From NCBI GenBank assembly GCA_023213395.1, contig CM041465.1:218433741-218497740 (forward strand): DNA of 64,000 nucleotides, in the 5' to 3' direction. The position numbers and the translations under genes were made by a program. The notes below the pieces were generated by a model, which ran no database searches, was not told where the DNA came from, and saw only the letters and a program-made list of their open reading frames with translations. This DNA is from Cycas panzhihuaensis. Its lineage: Eukaryota; Cycadophyta. Positions 21,588 through 36,571 of the stretch are shown piece after piece. Within the stretch, counting starts at the first letter, position 1. Each line of letters opens with the position of its first letter.

Positions 21588-22612
21588 TGGGTTTTATTAC
21601 TAAGCTACCATTATCTATAGGATATGACTCCATTATGGTCATAATTGATTGGTTGACTAAGTATGCTCACTTCTTACTAGTTCATACAACTTACAAAGCT
21701 CTCGAGTTGGCTGATCTCTACATCTAGTTTATCTTTCACTTTTATGGCTTTCCATCTATATTTATCTTTGATTGAGATCTAAAATTCATTAGCACATTTT
21801 GGCAATAGCTCTTCCAAGCATCTAGAACCTCTTTTAACATGATCTCATCATATCATCCATAAACTGATGGATAATTGGAGGTTCTTCATAAAACATTGGA
21901 AATATACCTATGCTACTTTGTACTTGATCATCAAAACCATTGGACTTCCTTATTAGCATTAGTACAATATTGGTATAATTTTTCCCTTTAATCTTCTATT
22001 AGGATGACCCCATTTATGGCTTTTTATAGACATCCTTGATCATCACACCATACACTGGCTACTAATCTATGAACTATGAAAGCATAATAAAAACTTCAAG
22101 ACATGGATCAAATCTTACACACTCTTAAGTAACACTTGGTAGTTGCTCAAAATTGAATGAAGTAATCAGTTGACTACCACTAGTCTAAAAGTATATTTAT
22201 TATAGGTGATTTGGTCTTCCTTCATCTCTAGACTTATAAGCAATAATCCCTTTGCCATAAGAAATCCCACAAATTAAGCCCTTACTATTCTAGTTCCTAT
22301 AAAGTTATTTTAAGAATTAGTGAAGTAGCCTATGCTCTAGACCTTCCCCCTAACTCTAAAATCTATAGTCTTCCATGTGTCTTACTTAAAGAAATACCTC
22401 AAAAAAATTATCATCCCTTAGACAATCATATCCATCCTCTATGAAGAAGAAGTCCTCATGATTCCTCTAATAGGCATTCTAAATTCTCACTAATTCCATC
22501 TCTAGAAGAGAACCATTTACAAGTACTTAGTTTAGTGAGCTAACTATGACCCTAATGAAGTATCTTAGGAGTTAGAGGAAATTATTAAGCAAGATATGTA
22601 TCTATAGTACTC
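21588..22612 (+). pseudogene. Ty3/gypsy chromovirus integrase with chromodomain
   Basis: It starts abruptly with MGFITKLPLSIGYDSIMVII, then DWLTKYAHFLLVH. The catalytic Asp block (normally SDRDxxFxS) is FD*DLKFIS. YHP*TDG and MTPFMAFYRHP are core motifs. At about 22505-22590 a chromodomain is readable: RTIYKYLV*WANYDPNEVS followed by ELEEIIKQ, matching the YLV-W-Y-S(W)E pattern that binds modified histones and defines chromoviruses. Upstream pol domains are absent. The truncation point coincides with the outer end of the neighbouring reverse-strand LTR. Confidence 0.85.
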
Positions 22613-22633
22613 CAGGGACTCAGCATCTCGCGT

Positions 22634-23040
22634 AAGGGGGCTTGATAAGGAACTTTTTAAGGTCAATGACCCAAGAGCATCCAACCATATGGAGAAGGTT
22701 AATGCTACAGTCACAACCACGTGATTAATGAAGAGAAGGTTAAAGAAATTTATTAATTCATATGCACAAGTCTCAGATCTCCACTAATGGGATTGGAGAG
22801 CCATGGTCCATAAACAGGATGCTAGTGTTAGTGGCCATTTTTGCCTATATAAGGCTAAGCAATTCTAAAATGAACTCTTATACTATCTCATTATCATTTG
22901 AGATGATATAAAAGTGCATCTTATCTTTTGATGATTATTAAGCTTTCTTGTGCTCCTTTGATGTAATTTTGCTATTGAGTCCTTAATAAATATCTTTGAA
23001 TTCTTAGTTTTCTTCAAAACATATTTTTTGTATGTGACTC
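22634..23040 (+). repeat. polypurine tract and 3' LTR start of the chromovirus
   Basis: AAGGGGGC at 22634-22641 is followed by TGATAAGGAAC at 22643, the expected LTR start. The right end is not defined; a poly(A)-type region (AATAAATATC) near 22985 suggests it extends to about 23040 or beyond. Confidence 0.6.
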
Positions 23041-23347
23041 ATGGATTAGATTATTGCAATAAATGTCCATAAAATAAACAAGTCTGTAATATAATCTCAT
23101 TATAAGTTTTGTTCTTCATACTATATGTGGCTTTCTTTCTCATTTTTTATATGGCTTTTCAATTTATTATTATGCCTTACATTTGGTCACAAAGGCATAA
23201 AATAGATTTCTTCATTCTTTTATGAGCTCTCCTAGCTCTAGATAAAATTAGTGTAATCTTGCTTCCATCCTTTTGCTTTTCTCTACTCTAAAATGAGCTT
23301 TCATATAAATGTCTCCTCAAGATCTTTTACCATTAACTCTAATACTA

Positions 23348-23875
23348 TGTTAAAATATTTTGCACATGTGATAACATATTAGATTTTATATTTATGATTT
23401 TTATGTCAGTGTTTATATAAATATACAAAAGCATCATAAATGAATAAGATGATCAATTGATAGTATATAATAGGATATTTAATAAGTAACATTTAATTAT
23501 GATAGATACATGATATTTGTAGTAAAAAACCCTTGAATGGGAAAATACACTCTTCAATGATATACAAGATCTCATTAATATGAAATAATATACATGAATA
23601 AACAAAGTAACCAAGGATATCTTATATATCACCATATTAGTATTCTTAAAATAACTTCATGCTTATATAACTCATCATTAATAAGTCATGCCCTTATATA
23701 AAATTTAACCAATAAGATCATGTATGAGAACCTTCAAGTTTACCAATGATTTAATAATAACTTAAGTGAGAAGTTATATAATAATCAATGATTCTCATAT
23801 ATTCACATTTTTAAGAGATTTTATCTAATATCTTAATATAAGTTGACCATCATTAATTAAACATTATCTCCAACA
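23348..23875 (-). repeat. candidate copia-type LTR, reverse strand
   Basis: On the reverse strand it begins TGTTGGAGATAATGTTT at 23875 and ends ...ATATTTTAACA at 23348, so it has TG...CA ends. TAGTATTAGAGTT follows directly, a decayed initiator-Met primer site (23347-23335). No second copy was found, so the call depends on these end signals. Confidence 0.5.
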
Positions 23876-25555
23876 ATCTATACTCATTTGGTTTAAGTCT
23901 TTTGAAGTTTTACTTTTGGTAAAAGTGGGTTTAATGGTATTTGAAATTTCTTTATACACCTTTCTCAGGTCTAAACCATCTAAATATTCTTAAAATTCTC
24001 TATGATCTATATCTACTCTACTACCAAAACTATCATCTAAACTTGTAATGACTTACAACCTTACTATTAGAAGTGTTCCATAAGGTTCTATTTAGGAACT
24101 CTGATTACAAGAATATATTCAAAATGGAAAATCTATAAAGCCCCTAGTACTAAACCAAGACCAAGTATTAATTATTCTATACTCAAGGCAGAGACTACTA
24201 ATAATTTAAATTAAATTAAACATAAGTAAAATTTAAGTGGTAATGATAAAATCCAACAATGAATTACTAGATTGTAACAGAAAAGTGATTTATAGGAGTA
24301 GTCAATTTAATAAATAAATTAAAGGATTATTTTAAGATATAAAGTTACATTTTACAAGAGTGGGTTGCATAACATTCTTTATATTTCATATCGCAAAGTT
24401 GAAATGGATAAATCTAAGTCCAACATCCTTCTATTTTTCCTAGGGTAGGCCTTTTCTCTCTTTTTTCTTATTTACCCTTTTATTCTCCATTCTAATATCT
24501 TATTCAAGTAATGATTTCTTAATGCATTATATATTACTATATCAATTATAGTATATGATCCCTTAAATAGTTTGTCTAGTTACTGGTCATAAGTTGTCAA
24601 CCTTTTAGTCACTTTCTTATAATCTATCATTTAGATAATTATTTATATTTAATTACTTATTGGCTATTCACTAATCACTAGTTAGATTATTATTTACTTT
24701 CTAGTCACAAATTAATAATAACCCTTTTGTTCATTTCTAAGAACTGGCTTGCCAATCATTAGTCATTGAACTATAATCATTAGATGATGAACTATAAGCC
24801 ATCAACCTTCTCTTATCATCCTTCTTCACCTACATCTATATTTGGTTTTAATTGAGATCAATAAGTGTAAAAGGTGATTGTTTCTCGTATAGATTACAAA
24901 TGCCTCCTTTTATTTTTTATTATAATGGATTAAATCCGCTAGGGAAAGATATTATATGGGCTATGATCATACCTATTTATTCTAGAGGGGATGAATGTTA
25001 TGACAGAGGATAAACTCTAAGTTATTACCTCTAAGTTATTACCTCTCATTATATTCTCATCAATTGGATATTTGAGAGGATCCTTATAATAAGATAAATA
25101 GGCTCTCCATTATCCATAGTAAGGAACATTCTGCATATATCAAGGTGGGTTGTGACTCAAGGAGGAGCATTTGTAGATCATGCAATATAATGACTATCCA
25201 TAAATCATATAATATATTTCATGCTATAAATTAAGAGGCAATTAATTAAAGGGCCATGTAATAGTATGGATTTGGGTAAAGACCTAAATCTCTTAATATT
25301 GGTATTACATATGTGATATGTTTTTGAAGTTAATATTATTTTCATATACTATTATTCTCTTAGAGGTGTAAGGTCATCCTTTAAGGTGGTGTTAGTTGTA
25401 ACAATTTCTATTACTAAGGCGATGATAATGGATGAAGAGGATGAGGATCTATTAGATGGAAATGAGGATTTAATTTGAGGTGTACCCTAAAGATTCATAG
25501 ATTATCCTACTATTCTAAGATTACATAGATATAGAGGGACTAAAAGAGGGAAGGA

Positions 25556-25585
25556 TGTGTGTGTGTGTGTATGTGTGTGTGTGTG
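25556..25585. repeat. (GT)n microsatellite
   Basis: Interrupted GT dinucleotide run of about 30 bases. Confidence 0.95.
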
Positions 25586-25901
25586 CTTCTCAAATCTATA
25601 TTAGACTAAAGCAATAGTACTTCTTAATATAAAGTGTATATATTTTAAGAATGATTTGTATAGATGGATATATGATATATCAATTCTATACTATCTAAGA
25701 ACAAAAGACTTATCAAATTATCCATCCCCTATCATGAAACATAATAATAAAAATAATTCAACTTTTCAAGAATAAAATACCCCAAAATTGCTTCATAAGA
25801 ATTAGGTCAAATATATTTGTTTATATATATGTATTATATATGTCTATATATGTGTATGTGTGTGTATACATACACACAAACACACATATATAAATACACA
25901 T

Positions 25902-25904
<3 letters not shown>

Positions 25905-25995
<91 letters not shown>
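25905..25995. repeat. self-complementary (CT)n(AT)n(AG)n microsatellite
   Basis: About 31 bases of CT/TC, 22 of AT, then 38 of GA. The CT arm is the reverse complement of the GA arm, so the tract is one large palindrome with an AT centre. Confidence 0.95.
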
Positions 25996-25998
<3 letters not shown>

Positions 25999-27563
25999 TT
26001 CACCCTTTTTTTTAACATACCATTATATTAAGCTCTTCTATGCTAGAAGAACTCAAATTCTTTTTAGTTTTCTTATCATTTATGCTCTCCCCATCATCTT
26101 GAGTAAGTGTTGGGGGAAATTGGACTAGCTTCACTACATGTTACCAAGGAAATAACAACTAGCAGTTCTATTATATGTTTGATGCTTTATGATTATTTTC
26201 TTCACTAGATTTTCATTTCTAGCTTTGCATAATTAATTAATCTTCATTTAGTAGAATTTATGAATATTTTTTCTTATATTTTCCTTGAGAATTATGCTAG
26301 AATATGTGTTATGTTGCCAAACTTTCTATGACAATTCATTGTTTCTTAGTTTACCAGTAAATTATTTGATTTGGCAATTGTATATTTAAGATTGTTCTTC
26401 ATTGTTATTTTTCATTATCCGCTAATCTTCCAATTGGCAACTTTTGGTGAATTGTTGCTTACCTTTTTATGGAGATCATCAAATTTATTAGGTTTATTCT
26501 ACCTATTTTTCTTTGGTTTTCATAATCACTAGTTATTTTAGCACTTTGAAAATTATCATTTCTATTTATAAAGAGGATTTTTACTAATTCATCTATATTG
26601 GAAAGCATATTATTCTTATTGTTTTCTTACTAATGTGTTTGGTAGGAGAAAAAGAACATGTGCTTACAAATAAATAAATATCAACATATGAGGATTTGAG
26701 TAAAGTGATCCTACCTATTTAATTAGAGTGATCCTAACTATTTAATTAGAGTGAACCTACCTATTTAATTATATTTTCATTATCATTTTACTTGTCTAAG
26801 TCCTCTCCTTGGGTTTAATATTAGAGTGATCTCCTTAACTCCAAAGAATATAACACTCAAGTATTTACTCTTGAATCTTCCTAGCATTCATCCTTGCATT
26901 CCTTTCAAGAGAGGTCTAAGATTTTGATCTTTTCATTATTTATTTTTGTTAGCTTGCTTATTTATTTGTGTGTTTTCTTTGTTTAAAAAAAGAAAGAGCA
27001 TTTCTTTGTATAATACTTTGGATTTAATTGTAAATGTAAGAAAATTCCATTATATTTCTACATCATGCATTAATAGTTGATTCTTATTTTGTTCATTCTA
27101 TTTATTTCTAATTTATGTACCTACTTATTTTTTATAGTTATTTATCTTGTGCATTTTTTTTTCCTAGCTTAGACTTGCTCCTTGGGAGGGACTAGCTACA
27201 CTTTAAGATATTGCATCCCCAAAGGCATAAGTGGGTTATAGCTTCTTAGCAGTAGGTTTTCCTTTACACCTTTTTATAGGGCTACATTTCTTAAGAGAGA
27301 CAAGTTACTATATACTAATCACTTAAAATTTAAAGAGTAGACACATACCATCTTATGCATTAGGAGATGATGAAAACTCCTTTAGCATCAATCCCCAACA
27401 ACTTTCCATTAGACTAAGATAATCCTATTTTCCAATCCTCTTTACATGTACCTCTAGTTAGCCTCCTTTGATGAGTCTAGAGCTAAGGCATTCAAGGCAT
27501 AGGTATTATTCTACTTGTTGCTTGTTTCTCTTTTCTACTTTCTATATTATATACTCAATCAAA

Positions 27564-27810
27564 TAATTACCTTTAATTAATTGTTAATTATTTAGGAATA
27601 TATATGGAAATAGGTTATACCTCTTTATATAAGGACACCGTACATGTATATATATGTATGGGTCACTATAACTTGATATCATTAGTTTATTAATAAATTA
27701 TCTATCTTTGGACTCCTTTTCAAGGTACTGCATGCGTAATCATGGAGATTGGCCCTCTCTAATTAGTTGAGTATCCATTTATCTCCTTGGTTGACTTGTT
27801 TGGATCACCA
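27564..27810 (+). repeat. left LTR of the coding-free element (247 bp)
   Basis: It shares TAATTACCTTTAATTAATTG, TAAGGACACC, TATAACTTGATATCAT and TTGGATCACC with 32236-32583. It ends just before the primer site. Confidence 0.72.
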
Positions 27811-27814
27811 TAAG

Positions 27815-27826
27815 TGGTATCAAAGC
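27815..27826 (+). other. primer-binding site (initiator tRNA-Met type)
   Basis: TGGTATCAAAGC, one transition from TGGTATCAGAGC, lies four bases after the LTR. Confidence 0.75.
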
Positions 27827-28591
27827 AATGATCTTATCCCCCCCAATTAGAAAAAAGAAAAAAAATCACTACATAGTTTCCTTATATCTATAATTTGATA
27901 ATACATTTACATTCTTTAAATCATCCTATTAATAAAAATATTGAGAATCAATTCTTATAATATATTGTATCATCTATTACTAATTAAGATTTAGTAGTAA
28001 CTTAAAACTATACTTTGCTCAAGTACTAATTCCACCTTACCATATCCATAACCATTCTATCTAAAAGCTTGGTTTAATAGAAAAACTATAATTATTATGT
28101 TGACTATGCATAATAATTTAGAATAATAAATAACCTAAAGTACTTATAGTGAGATTATTAAAATAATCTTCATAGTAGATGTGATAGTCCTAAATTTTGA
28201 AACTTATGTATAAATGTTACCACAATCAAAGGTTAGTTCATATCTCATAGGACTACTCACCACGGCTAGTGTATCACAAGTATAAACAAGAAAAACCAAG
28301 TAAAAAAAGAAAAAAAAAATAGAGAACAAAAACATAAGAATAAAGAAAATAAATCAACACACACATATAGATATTATTTAGGTAAAGTTCCATCATGAAA
28401 ATTTCTCCCCTCACGTTATTTATTCAACAACTTATGCATGCCTTGAAGAAGAACTTACAATTAAAATCCATGAGTTAGTTAGTTCTTAAGCCATTTTCTT
28501 ATTAAATCAAAGACCACTTTTCTAGATTCATATCATTCTTAAGAGTTGGGCGTAACTACAAATGCATTATAGATCATTCATATGATTCAAA

Positions 28592-28622
<31 letters not shown>
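28592..28622. repeat. (AAT)n microsatellite
   Basis: About ten AAT/TAA units. Confidence 0.95.
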
Positions 28623-28623
<1 letters not shown>

Positions 28624-28673
28624 AATATGTGTATAAGTAAATATTATCACATAATTGTATATCCATTTATGAT

Positions 28674-30290
<1,617 letters not shown>

Positions 30291-32235
30291 AGCATTGAAG
30301 AAATTTAGACAAACTTTAACATATCCTCATTTTATCACACTCGATTTTCTTATCAACGTGGACATTTGGGATTATTAATGTTTATGAGATGCCATGACTA
30401 CATATTATGGCCAAACATAAGCCACTACCACTATTGTGAGATATCACGGTTCATCATGGCCATGCACATAGATACAACTATGAGATACTACAATTCACCA
30501 TGATCCATACCCACATCACCATCATGGATTAATAGACACAATGCTTCTATTAATGCATAAGTGATGTCTTAATAAATCAGCATATCTATTGTTATTACTC
30601 TACATATACATTAACACTATTAAATATTATTGTCCATCCATCATAAAAATGCAAATTCACTTGAATTTATATGAATGATCCCATCACAAATGTATCCATA
30701 GTATTAATTAAAAAAAATAATGCTTAATATTTATACTAGACTTATATTATTTTAATAGATATATTAAAACCAACATATTTCATTTTAAAAAAGAGAATAT
30801 TCTTTTTAAGGGAGGTATATTTTTCTCTTACAATAATATATACTATAAATATACATATTTATATAGTATCAATAAGTAGGGAAAAAGAAAAAGCAAGACT
30901 AGAAAGAAGAAAATAATATTATCTTATGATTTTAACTAGGATAAATCACAAGTTCTAAAATGTCAACAAGTACATGATTAACAACAGATATATACAAGAG
31001 TTGTGATTCAAAATTTTAAGAGATTAAAATTAGACTTATAGCATTGATAAAAAATGTGATTAATGCCCATATATGGAGGAAAATAAAATGTCAAAATGTA
31101 ATACTATAAAGTTATCAAGTAAAAGATACTCCTTGGGACTATTTATCAAAGCATAAAACTGCAAAATAATGATACTAGACCAAATAGGCATCTTGGTTCC
31201 TAACAATATACTAGAAAAGTATGATACTATATAATCACCTAGTAATGATTATTATTAGAAATATAAAGACTATTAAATATCATAGACCCTTAGGAAAGAC
31301 TAAGAGCCTAAACATTGTTTTGAATCACCAGTATCAAATGTTTTAAATTTGACCTAGGGATTTTTACACTATTTAATTATAAAAAGAAATATAAGAAAGT
31401 ACAAGAATAATATATCAAAGAACCAAAATATTATAAAGACTAAATCAATTTCTATAGATATGTATGATATAAATATGGATCAACAACCTACATATTCATT
31501 GACAAGATATCGTGTAGATTAGAACACACATAAGAATGCTTATCTTAATGTCAAACAAACTTGGGAATCCTACTTGATCTACCTAGATGAAAATATATCC
31601 ATATAGGAGATACACTCATTTGAAGAATACACATCATATTAGGCAGAATACCTCTAATTAACCTAGAAGAATGATACAAATAAATTATGAATGAATATGT
31701 AAAACAAGAAAAACCAAAAACATATAATTGATTGAAGATTCAACAAGATGACATGCCTATGGTAAAAGGCGAAAAATGACAAATACCACCTCTAAAATAG
31801 GATAGAGAAACTTATAAACCACATTTTATAGATTACATACTAGAAGTTCCATGATTAATAGCCTCATCTCCTAACTATTAAAAATAGGTCCCAACATCTA
31901 CCATGTAGAAAATATATTAAAATTTCTCCTAGTGGAAACAACTTTAATAATAGATTTTCAAAAAGAAACATGTAACAAATGATCAAATAAAATCTATAGG
32001 TAATTAAGCATATATCTATAATCTAATATAATAATCAAATTAAAGATTTTCTAAAATTAAGTTTCAATTACACTACCTTATTATTAAAATTTACATTGAC
32101 TCATAACTCATCAAATAACTACTTCAAAACATAAGGCTGATAAAATGACATTCTCCTATATGCAAGAGGTAATCATTGGTTGTCATATTTTGAGTATGAT
32201 TCAAGGGAAAAACATTTTAAGAAGACCTAACAAAG
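30291..32235. other. AT-rich interior of the coding-free LTR element
   Basis: No reading frame or motif recognised on either strand. Confidence 0.55.
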
Positions 32236-32342
32236 TAATTACCTTTAATTAATTATTAATTATTTAAGAATAGGTATGCTAGTGGGTCATACCTCATTAT
32301 GTAAGGACACCACACATACACAAATATTTCTATCTATCTATC

Positions 32343-32418
<76 letters not shown>

Positions 32419-32583
32419 CATGTATGTATGTATGAATCATTATAACTTGATATCATCAGTTTATGAATCAATTATTTATATTTGGACTTCTTTTGAAGGC
32501 ACGACATGTGAAATCTGGGAGATTAGCACTCATGATTGACCAAGCACCCATTTGTCTCTATGGTTGACTTATTTGAATCACCT
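32236..32583 (+). repeat. right LTR of the coding-free element (348 bp)
   Basis: It aligns with 27564-27810. It is about 100 bp longer because of a microsatellite expansion at about 32328-32440, at the place where the left copy has only GTACATGTATATATATGTATG. Confidence 0.72.
32328..32440. repeat. compound microsatellite (TATC)n(AT)n(GT)n(GTAT)n
   Basis: Lies inside the right LTR and repeats the motif set of the 1.6 kb tract. Confidence 0.95.
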
Positions 32584-33292
32584 CACTCCATCACACATTG
32601 CTTTATTTTCTTTTGTGTATTAGATAGATCTTTATTTTTTATACCTATATTCGCTCCCATTAATTATTACCCCACTTACTTAACTTATCAATTTAGGTTA
32701 ATAACAAGTTGGAGATTTCCATCTAGAGGATCAAGTTAAGGTATAACCATACCTACTTAATACTCATGTACATTAAATGTCTTCTCTTTAGGAGGGTACA
32801 TGAGGTTCCTAGTTTTTTTAGTATTCTCAATAACTACTCTAAGGGTGTGCATTATCTTTGGGCAATATCTTTAGCAATAATATTTAAGATTTATCAAACC
32901 TATATTGTCATTTATTAAGACTACCTTTTTTCACTTTTGCATATAATGATACTTCACTTTACAAGTGAGAAAATCTTTTATTAAACCATGGAATACCAAA
33001 ACTTTTAAGATGTTAGAGAATTTAGAAGACTCAAGGACTCCCACTTGATAAGCCTTCATCTCCTTCCATGGATGTGACCTTTGGAATACCATATCTCTAT
33101 GAAAACATGCTAACTAATCTAAGCCTAGTTCCACCTTCCCCCTAATATGCAGCATGGAACCCTTTTAGTGCTATAGTTAGCATAATAATCTAATAGATTG
33201 GTACACTTGGATTATTACCTTATAGAAACTAGAACCCTTTAAACCTAACTAAGATTGCACCACTCTTAGGTAGACTTAATTCCCATGACCTC
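32584..33292. other. unassigned host of the giant gypsy insertion, left flank
   Basis: No frame or motif. It ends in ACCTC, the left target duplication. Confidence 0.5.
33288..33292 (+). repeat. target-site duplication ACCTC, left copy
   Basis: Identical to 50790-50794 and immediately outside the LTR ends deduced from aligning the two LTRs. Confidence 0.93.
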
Positions 33293-36200
33293 TATTTCTT
33301 GACTACCGAGAATGGACATGGATAGCACCTCTTAGGTAGGCAGAGGTATACATCTCTATCCTTGCTCCTCATTTACTTCAGGATGTGATGAGATGTTTGA
33401 TGGTTGCATTATGTATAACATTGTTGCATGCATGGATGAGATGCCTAGTTTGCCTACCCATTCTTGTGCCTATGACTATGATTCAACCTGTGACAACTTA
33501 GGACCATCATCTTAAGGCATTATGCATCCCATCATGACACCTTCTCAGCACTCTCAAGTACTCATGGGCCCCCATAGCCCACTTTTTGTTCATTAATGGC
33601 ATTATACATGATCCCTAACACCTCATTTTAGGCCTGATCATCTTTGTATATGTCAATCATCCCTCATTGGGACCTTTATTCCCCACTTTTACACATTTAG
33701 GAAGGTCCCACCGATGCCTAGAGGTCCTCTAAAGGCTTTACCAGCCCAACATACTACTCTGTTATACCCTAGGACCCTTCTTTTGGGGCTTCCCTAGGCC
33801 TCCCTTTTATTTTTTCTTATGTTTTGTTTGTACCATAGTAATATTCGTGGTACTACGACAAACTTCATAGTATCTCAATGTTTGCCATGGGGCAACTATC
33901 CATTGACTTTCTTGGCCTGGAAATGGCTAGTTTTGCATTTATTATGAAGCTGGCATATGGTAAGACATTGTTTCCCACCAAGAGAAAACCCCAATCACTT
34001 GAGAAACCTAATTTAGGCATAAAACCCCAATTCTGAGTTCATTCTACCTCTCTTGGCTCTCATACAAAAGGAAAAATGCCTCCTACTTATACTTATGGTC
34101 TCTCCTATTCTTCTCTTCTCCAAAGGAGAAACCCTAGAATGTAGGTCTATACTAGCTCTTCTCTAGTAGGTCTTTCTTCCATGGTGCTCACTCCAGTAAA
34201 AGCAATAGGTTTTACAAGGTTTTTATTCTCCTTCTTGCCTCCAAAAGGAGCCCTTTCTTCATCTAGTAAGATGGGTCCTCATCTTTTCATTGGTGCATGA
34301 GGTAACATTCATTTTACTTTAGTTTTTGTGATTGTATCAAATTTATTTCTTGCTATTCTTCCCTTAGTAAGTATATTTGGTATATATTTTCATTTTTTGC
34401 AAGTTTTGCATCCATCTTTATCTCTATTTTTGGGTGTCTAAAGGAAAGCAAACCCTTCTTTTCTCCTTGATTACTCCTCCATGTCCCCTGGGTTCTTCTT
34501 GGGACACAAGTAGATGGATTATGGGATTCCTTTGAGAGGGAGAAGAGGAGTTCACAGCTAGGGTTCTGACCCTCATAGCCATATCCTCTAGGGCATCCCC
34601 TACCTCTCTTAGCTTTCCTACTCCATATCCATCCTACACACTAAGAAATTCCTTGGGTGAGGTCCTCTAGTAGTCGTAGCATTCGCAGCCCCCTGCAACA
34701 CCTGTACCAGCTCTTATATACATCATTCAACAACAAGTTTCTTCTATGTTTTATAGTTTCATGAGATTACCATTTCCTTTACATATCTTGTAAAAGTTGC
34801 AACATTGTGACTTTTGCAATATTTATGCTTTTTGCAGTTTTTACAACTTCTTGATCCTTGTAAGTTGCATCATTCTTTTATTTGCTTGGAATTATAAACC
34901 ATCTCCTAACTTATTTATTGGAGTACCTGAGCACGCAAGAGGTAGCTTGTTTGAGGGAGCTAGCCATTCTGAGGCTCTCCTTTCTCTTGCCCTCAAAACC
35001 CCCATTTTTTCCAAAAAATATTACTTGGAAACATTTAAGTATATAGTGGCAAGATTGAGAAGTGCATGGTTTCTTTTCTTTCGAAACATTAAACAAGTTT
35101 AGGTTTCACTTTGATGAGCATATGTACACATACATACATCCATATGCACATGCATATATATGTTATTGCTTATTGAAAGGGTTTTCCTATAAGGAAACTC
35201 TACCTACCATAAGCAAGCAAGGTTATATTGAAAGGTATGTATATCTCATTTACATTTATTTTCCTTCGAAGCTTTCCTTTAGAGTTCTTTACTCTTTTGT
35301 AATACATTTTGGGGAAGGTAAGGAATCCCCAGCTACAGTTTTGTCCATAACACCAACCGTGGCTTAGAGCGTAGGGTGACCAGCAGAAAGAAGGCAATGA
35401 AGGGAAAGAGAGGCACTCCATCAATTGGCTTGTTTCTAGGTGGATCTCTTCCAACCTTCTTCTTCCTCCTTATTCCTTTCTTCCTCCATTTTTCCCCAAA
35501 AAGGATATCAGTTGCATTTACACATAGCTTGCAATCATTTATTTTATTTACTTGCATCCATCTAAGGGAAAGTATAAAGGAATATCATTCATATTTGCAC
35601 CCTTGAGCTTTGCATTAGTGTGTATTGATCATGCTCCCCCTTTCCTCTCACATAGGCATGAAAAAGGGTAACTTGAACTAGTGCATCTCTCATTTCTCCC
35701 CTAAAAGGAAAGTGACAGAAAGGGTTTGCTTTTCTTTGCCACACCCTCCTCTTGCATTCCCTTTGCACATATAAGAGTAGGAATAAGAAAGGAAACTTGT
35801 CCTTTTCATAGTCATCCTTCTTCCATGCATCATTAAGGAAAGTTACATAGGTCATCGATACTCTTTCTCACCTTTGCACCCCTCTTTCTCCCTTCATTTA
35901 ATTCTTTTTTCATTGATAAACATAAAAGAGAGAGAGGATAAAAAGGAGTGAGAAAGAGAGCATCTTTTAAGTTTCATTTATTTGGCATTGATACTTTACA
36001 TATTCACACTATCTTTAAGCAAGACTAAGACACTACCCAAACCCCTTAGTGTAATTACTTAACTTGCTTTGTTTAACCTAAACCCTAGAGGCATTCCTTT
36101 AGGTGATCTTTAGCAAAATGCACCATTAGTCTTGTCTTCTTAGATTTGGTTTCCGCATACCAAATCCCTTCCACATCTTTTAACCAACTATTTCCCTCTC

Positions 36201-36550
36201 TTATTTTGTAGGCCTCTACCTTATCAGGGCTTGCCTCTTCTTTTCCCCTTCTTTTAAGAAGAGAGCTTTAATCACCCCACTCCTTCCTTCAACCATTAGG
36301 ATAGGAGAGTCCCTCCTTAGGCTACTCGAAAAACTGAGGATGCCCTTGCCTAACTTAGATCCGAGAAGGTACTTTCCAAAATGGAAAGTCTTGTATGTTA
36401 TTTGTAGGTCTCCGAACCTACATTCTGACACATGGACACCCTTTATAAGTGACCTATCCCCTTACCTTCAAGGACTTTTAAGCCCCTGGTATAGTGATAG
36501 TGTAGGCTTAATATCCTTATCCTTAGTGACACCCCAGAGGCACCCTTCCA
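33293..36550 (+). repeat. 5' LTR of the giant gypsy element (3,258 bp)
   Basis: It begins TATTTCTTGACTACC (TG changed to TA) and ends ...CACCCTTCCA. It aligns along its whole length with 47535-50789. Only short, nonconserved frames occur, so it is noncoding. The length is at the high end for plant LTRs and typical of Ogre-like elements. Confidence 0.92.
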
Positions 36551-36551
36551 C

Positions 36552-36571
36552 TAGTGACCATACTAGGGACC
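36552..36571 (+). other. primer-binding site, tRNA-Arg type
   Basis: TAGTGACCATACTAGGGACC resembles the TGGCGACTCC(A/G)CTGGGGACC primer site of Tat/Ogre elements, differing mainly by transitions. It lies one base after the LTR end. Confidence 0.75.

Larger units (their letters stand above)
23041..27563. other. AT-rich repeat-derived DNA without readable genes
   Basis: No coding similarity on either strand, apart from the candidate LTR at 23348-23875 and the simple repeats listed separately. Confidence 0.6.

Noticed and set aside
25821-26018. Short frame with Ser-Leu and Arg-Glu repeats
   Set aside because: It is translated (CT)n/(GA)n microsatellite.
35115-35165. Possible regulatory CATATGCA repeat in the giant LTR
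   Set aside because: It is a short CATA-type simple repeat present in both LTRs, with no further support for a promoter call.
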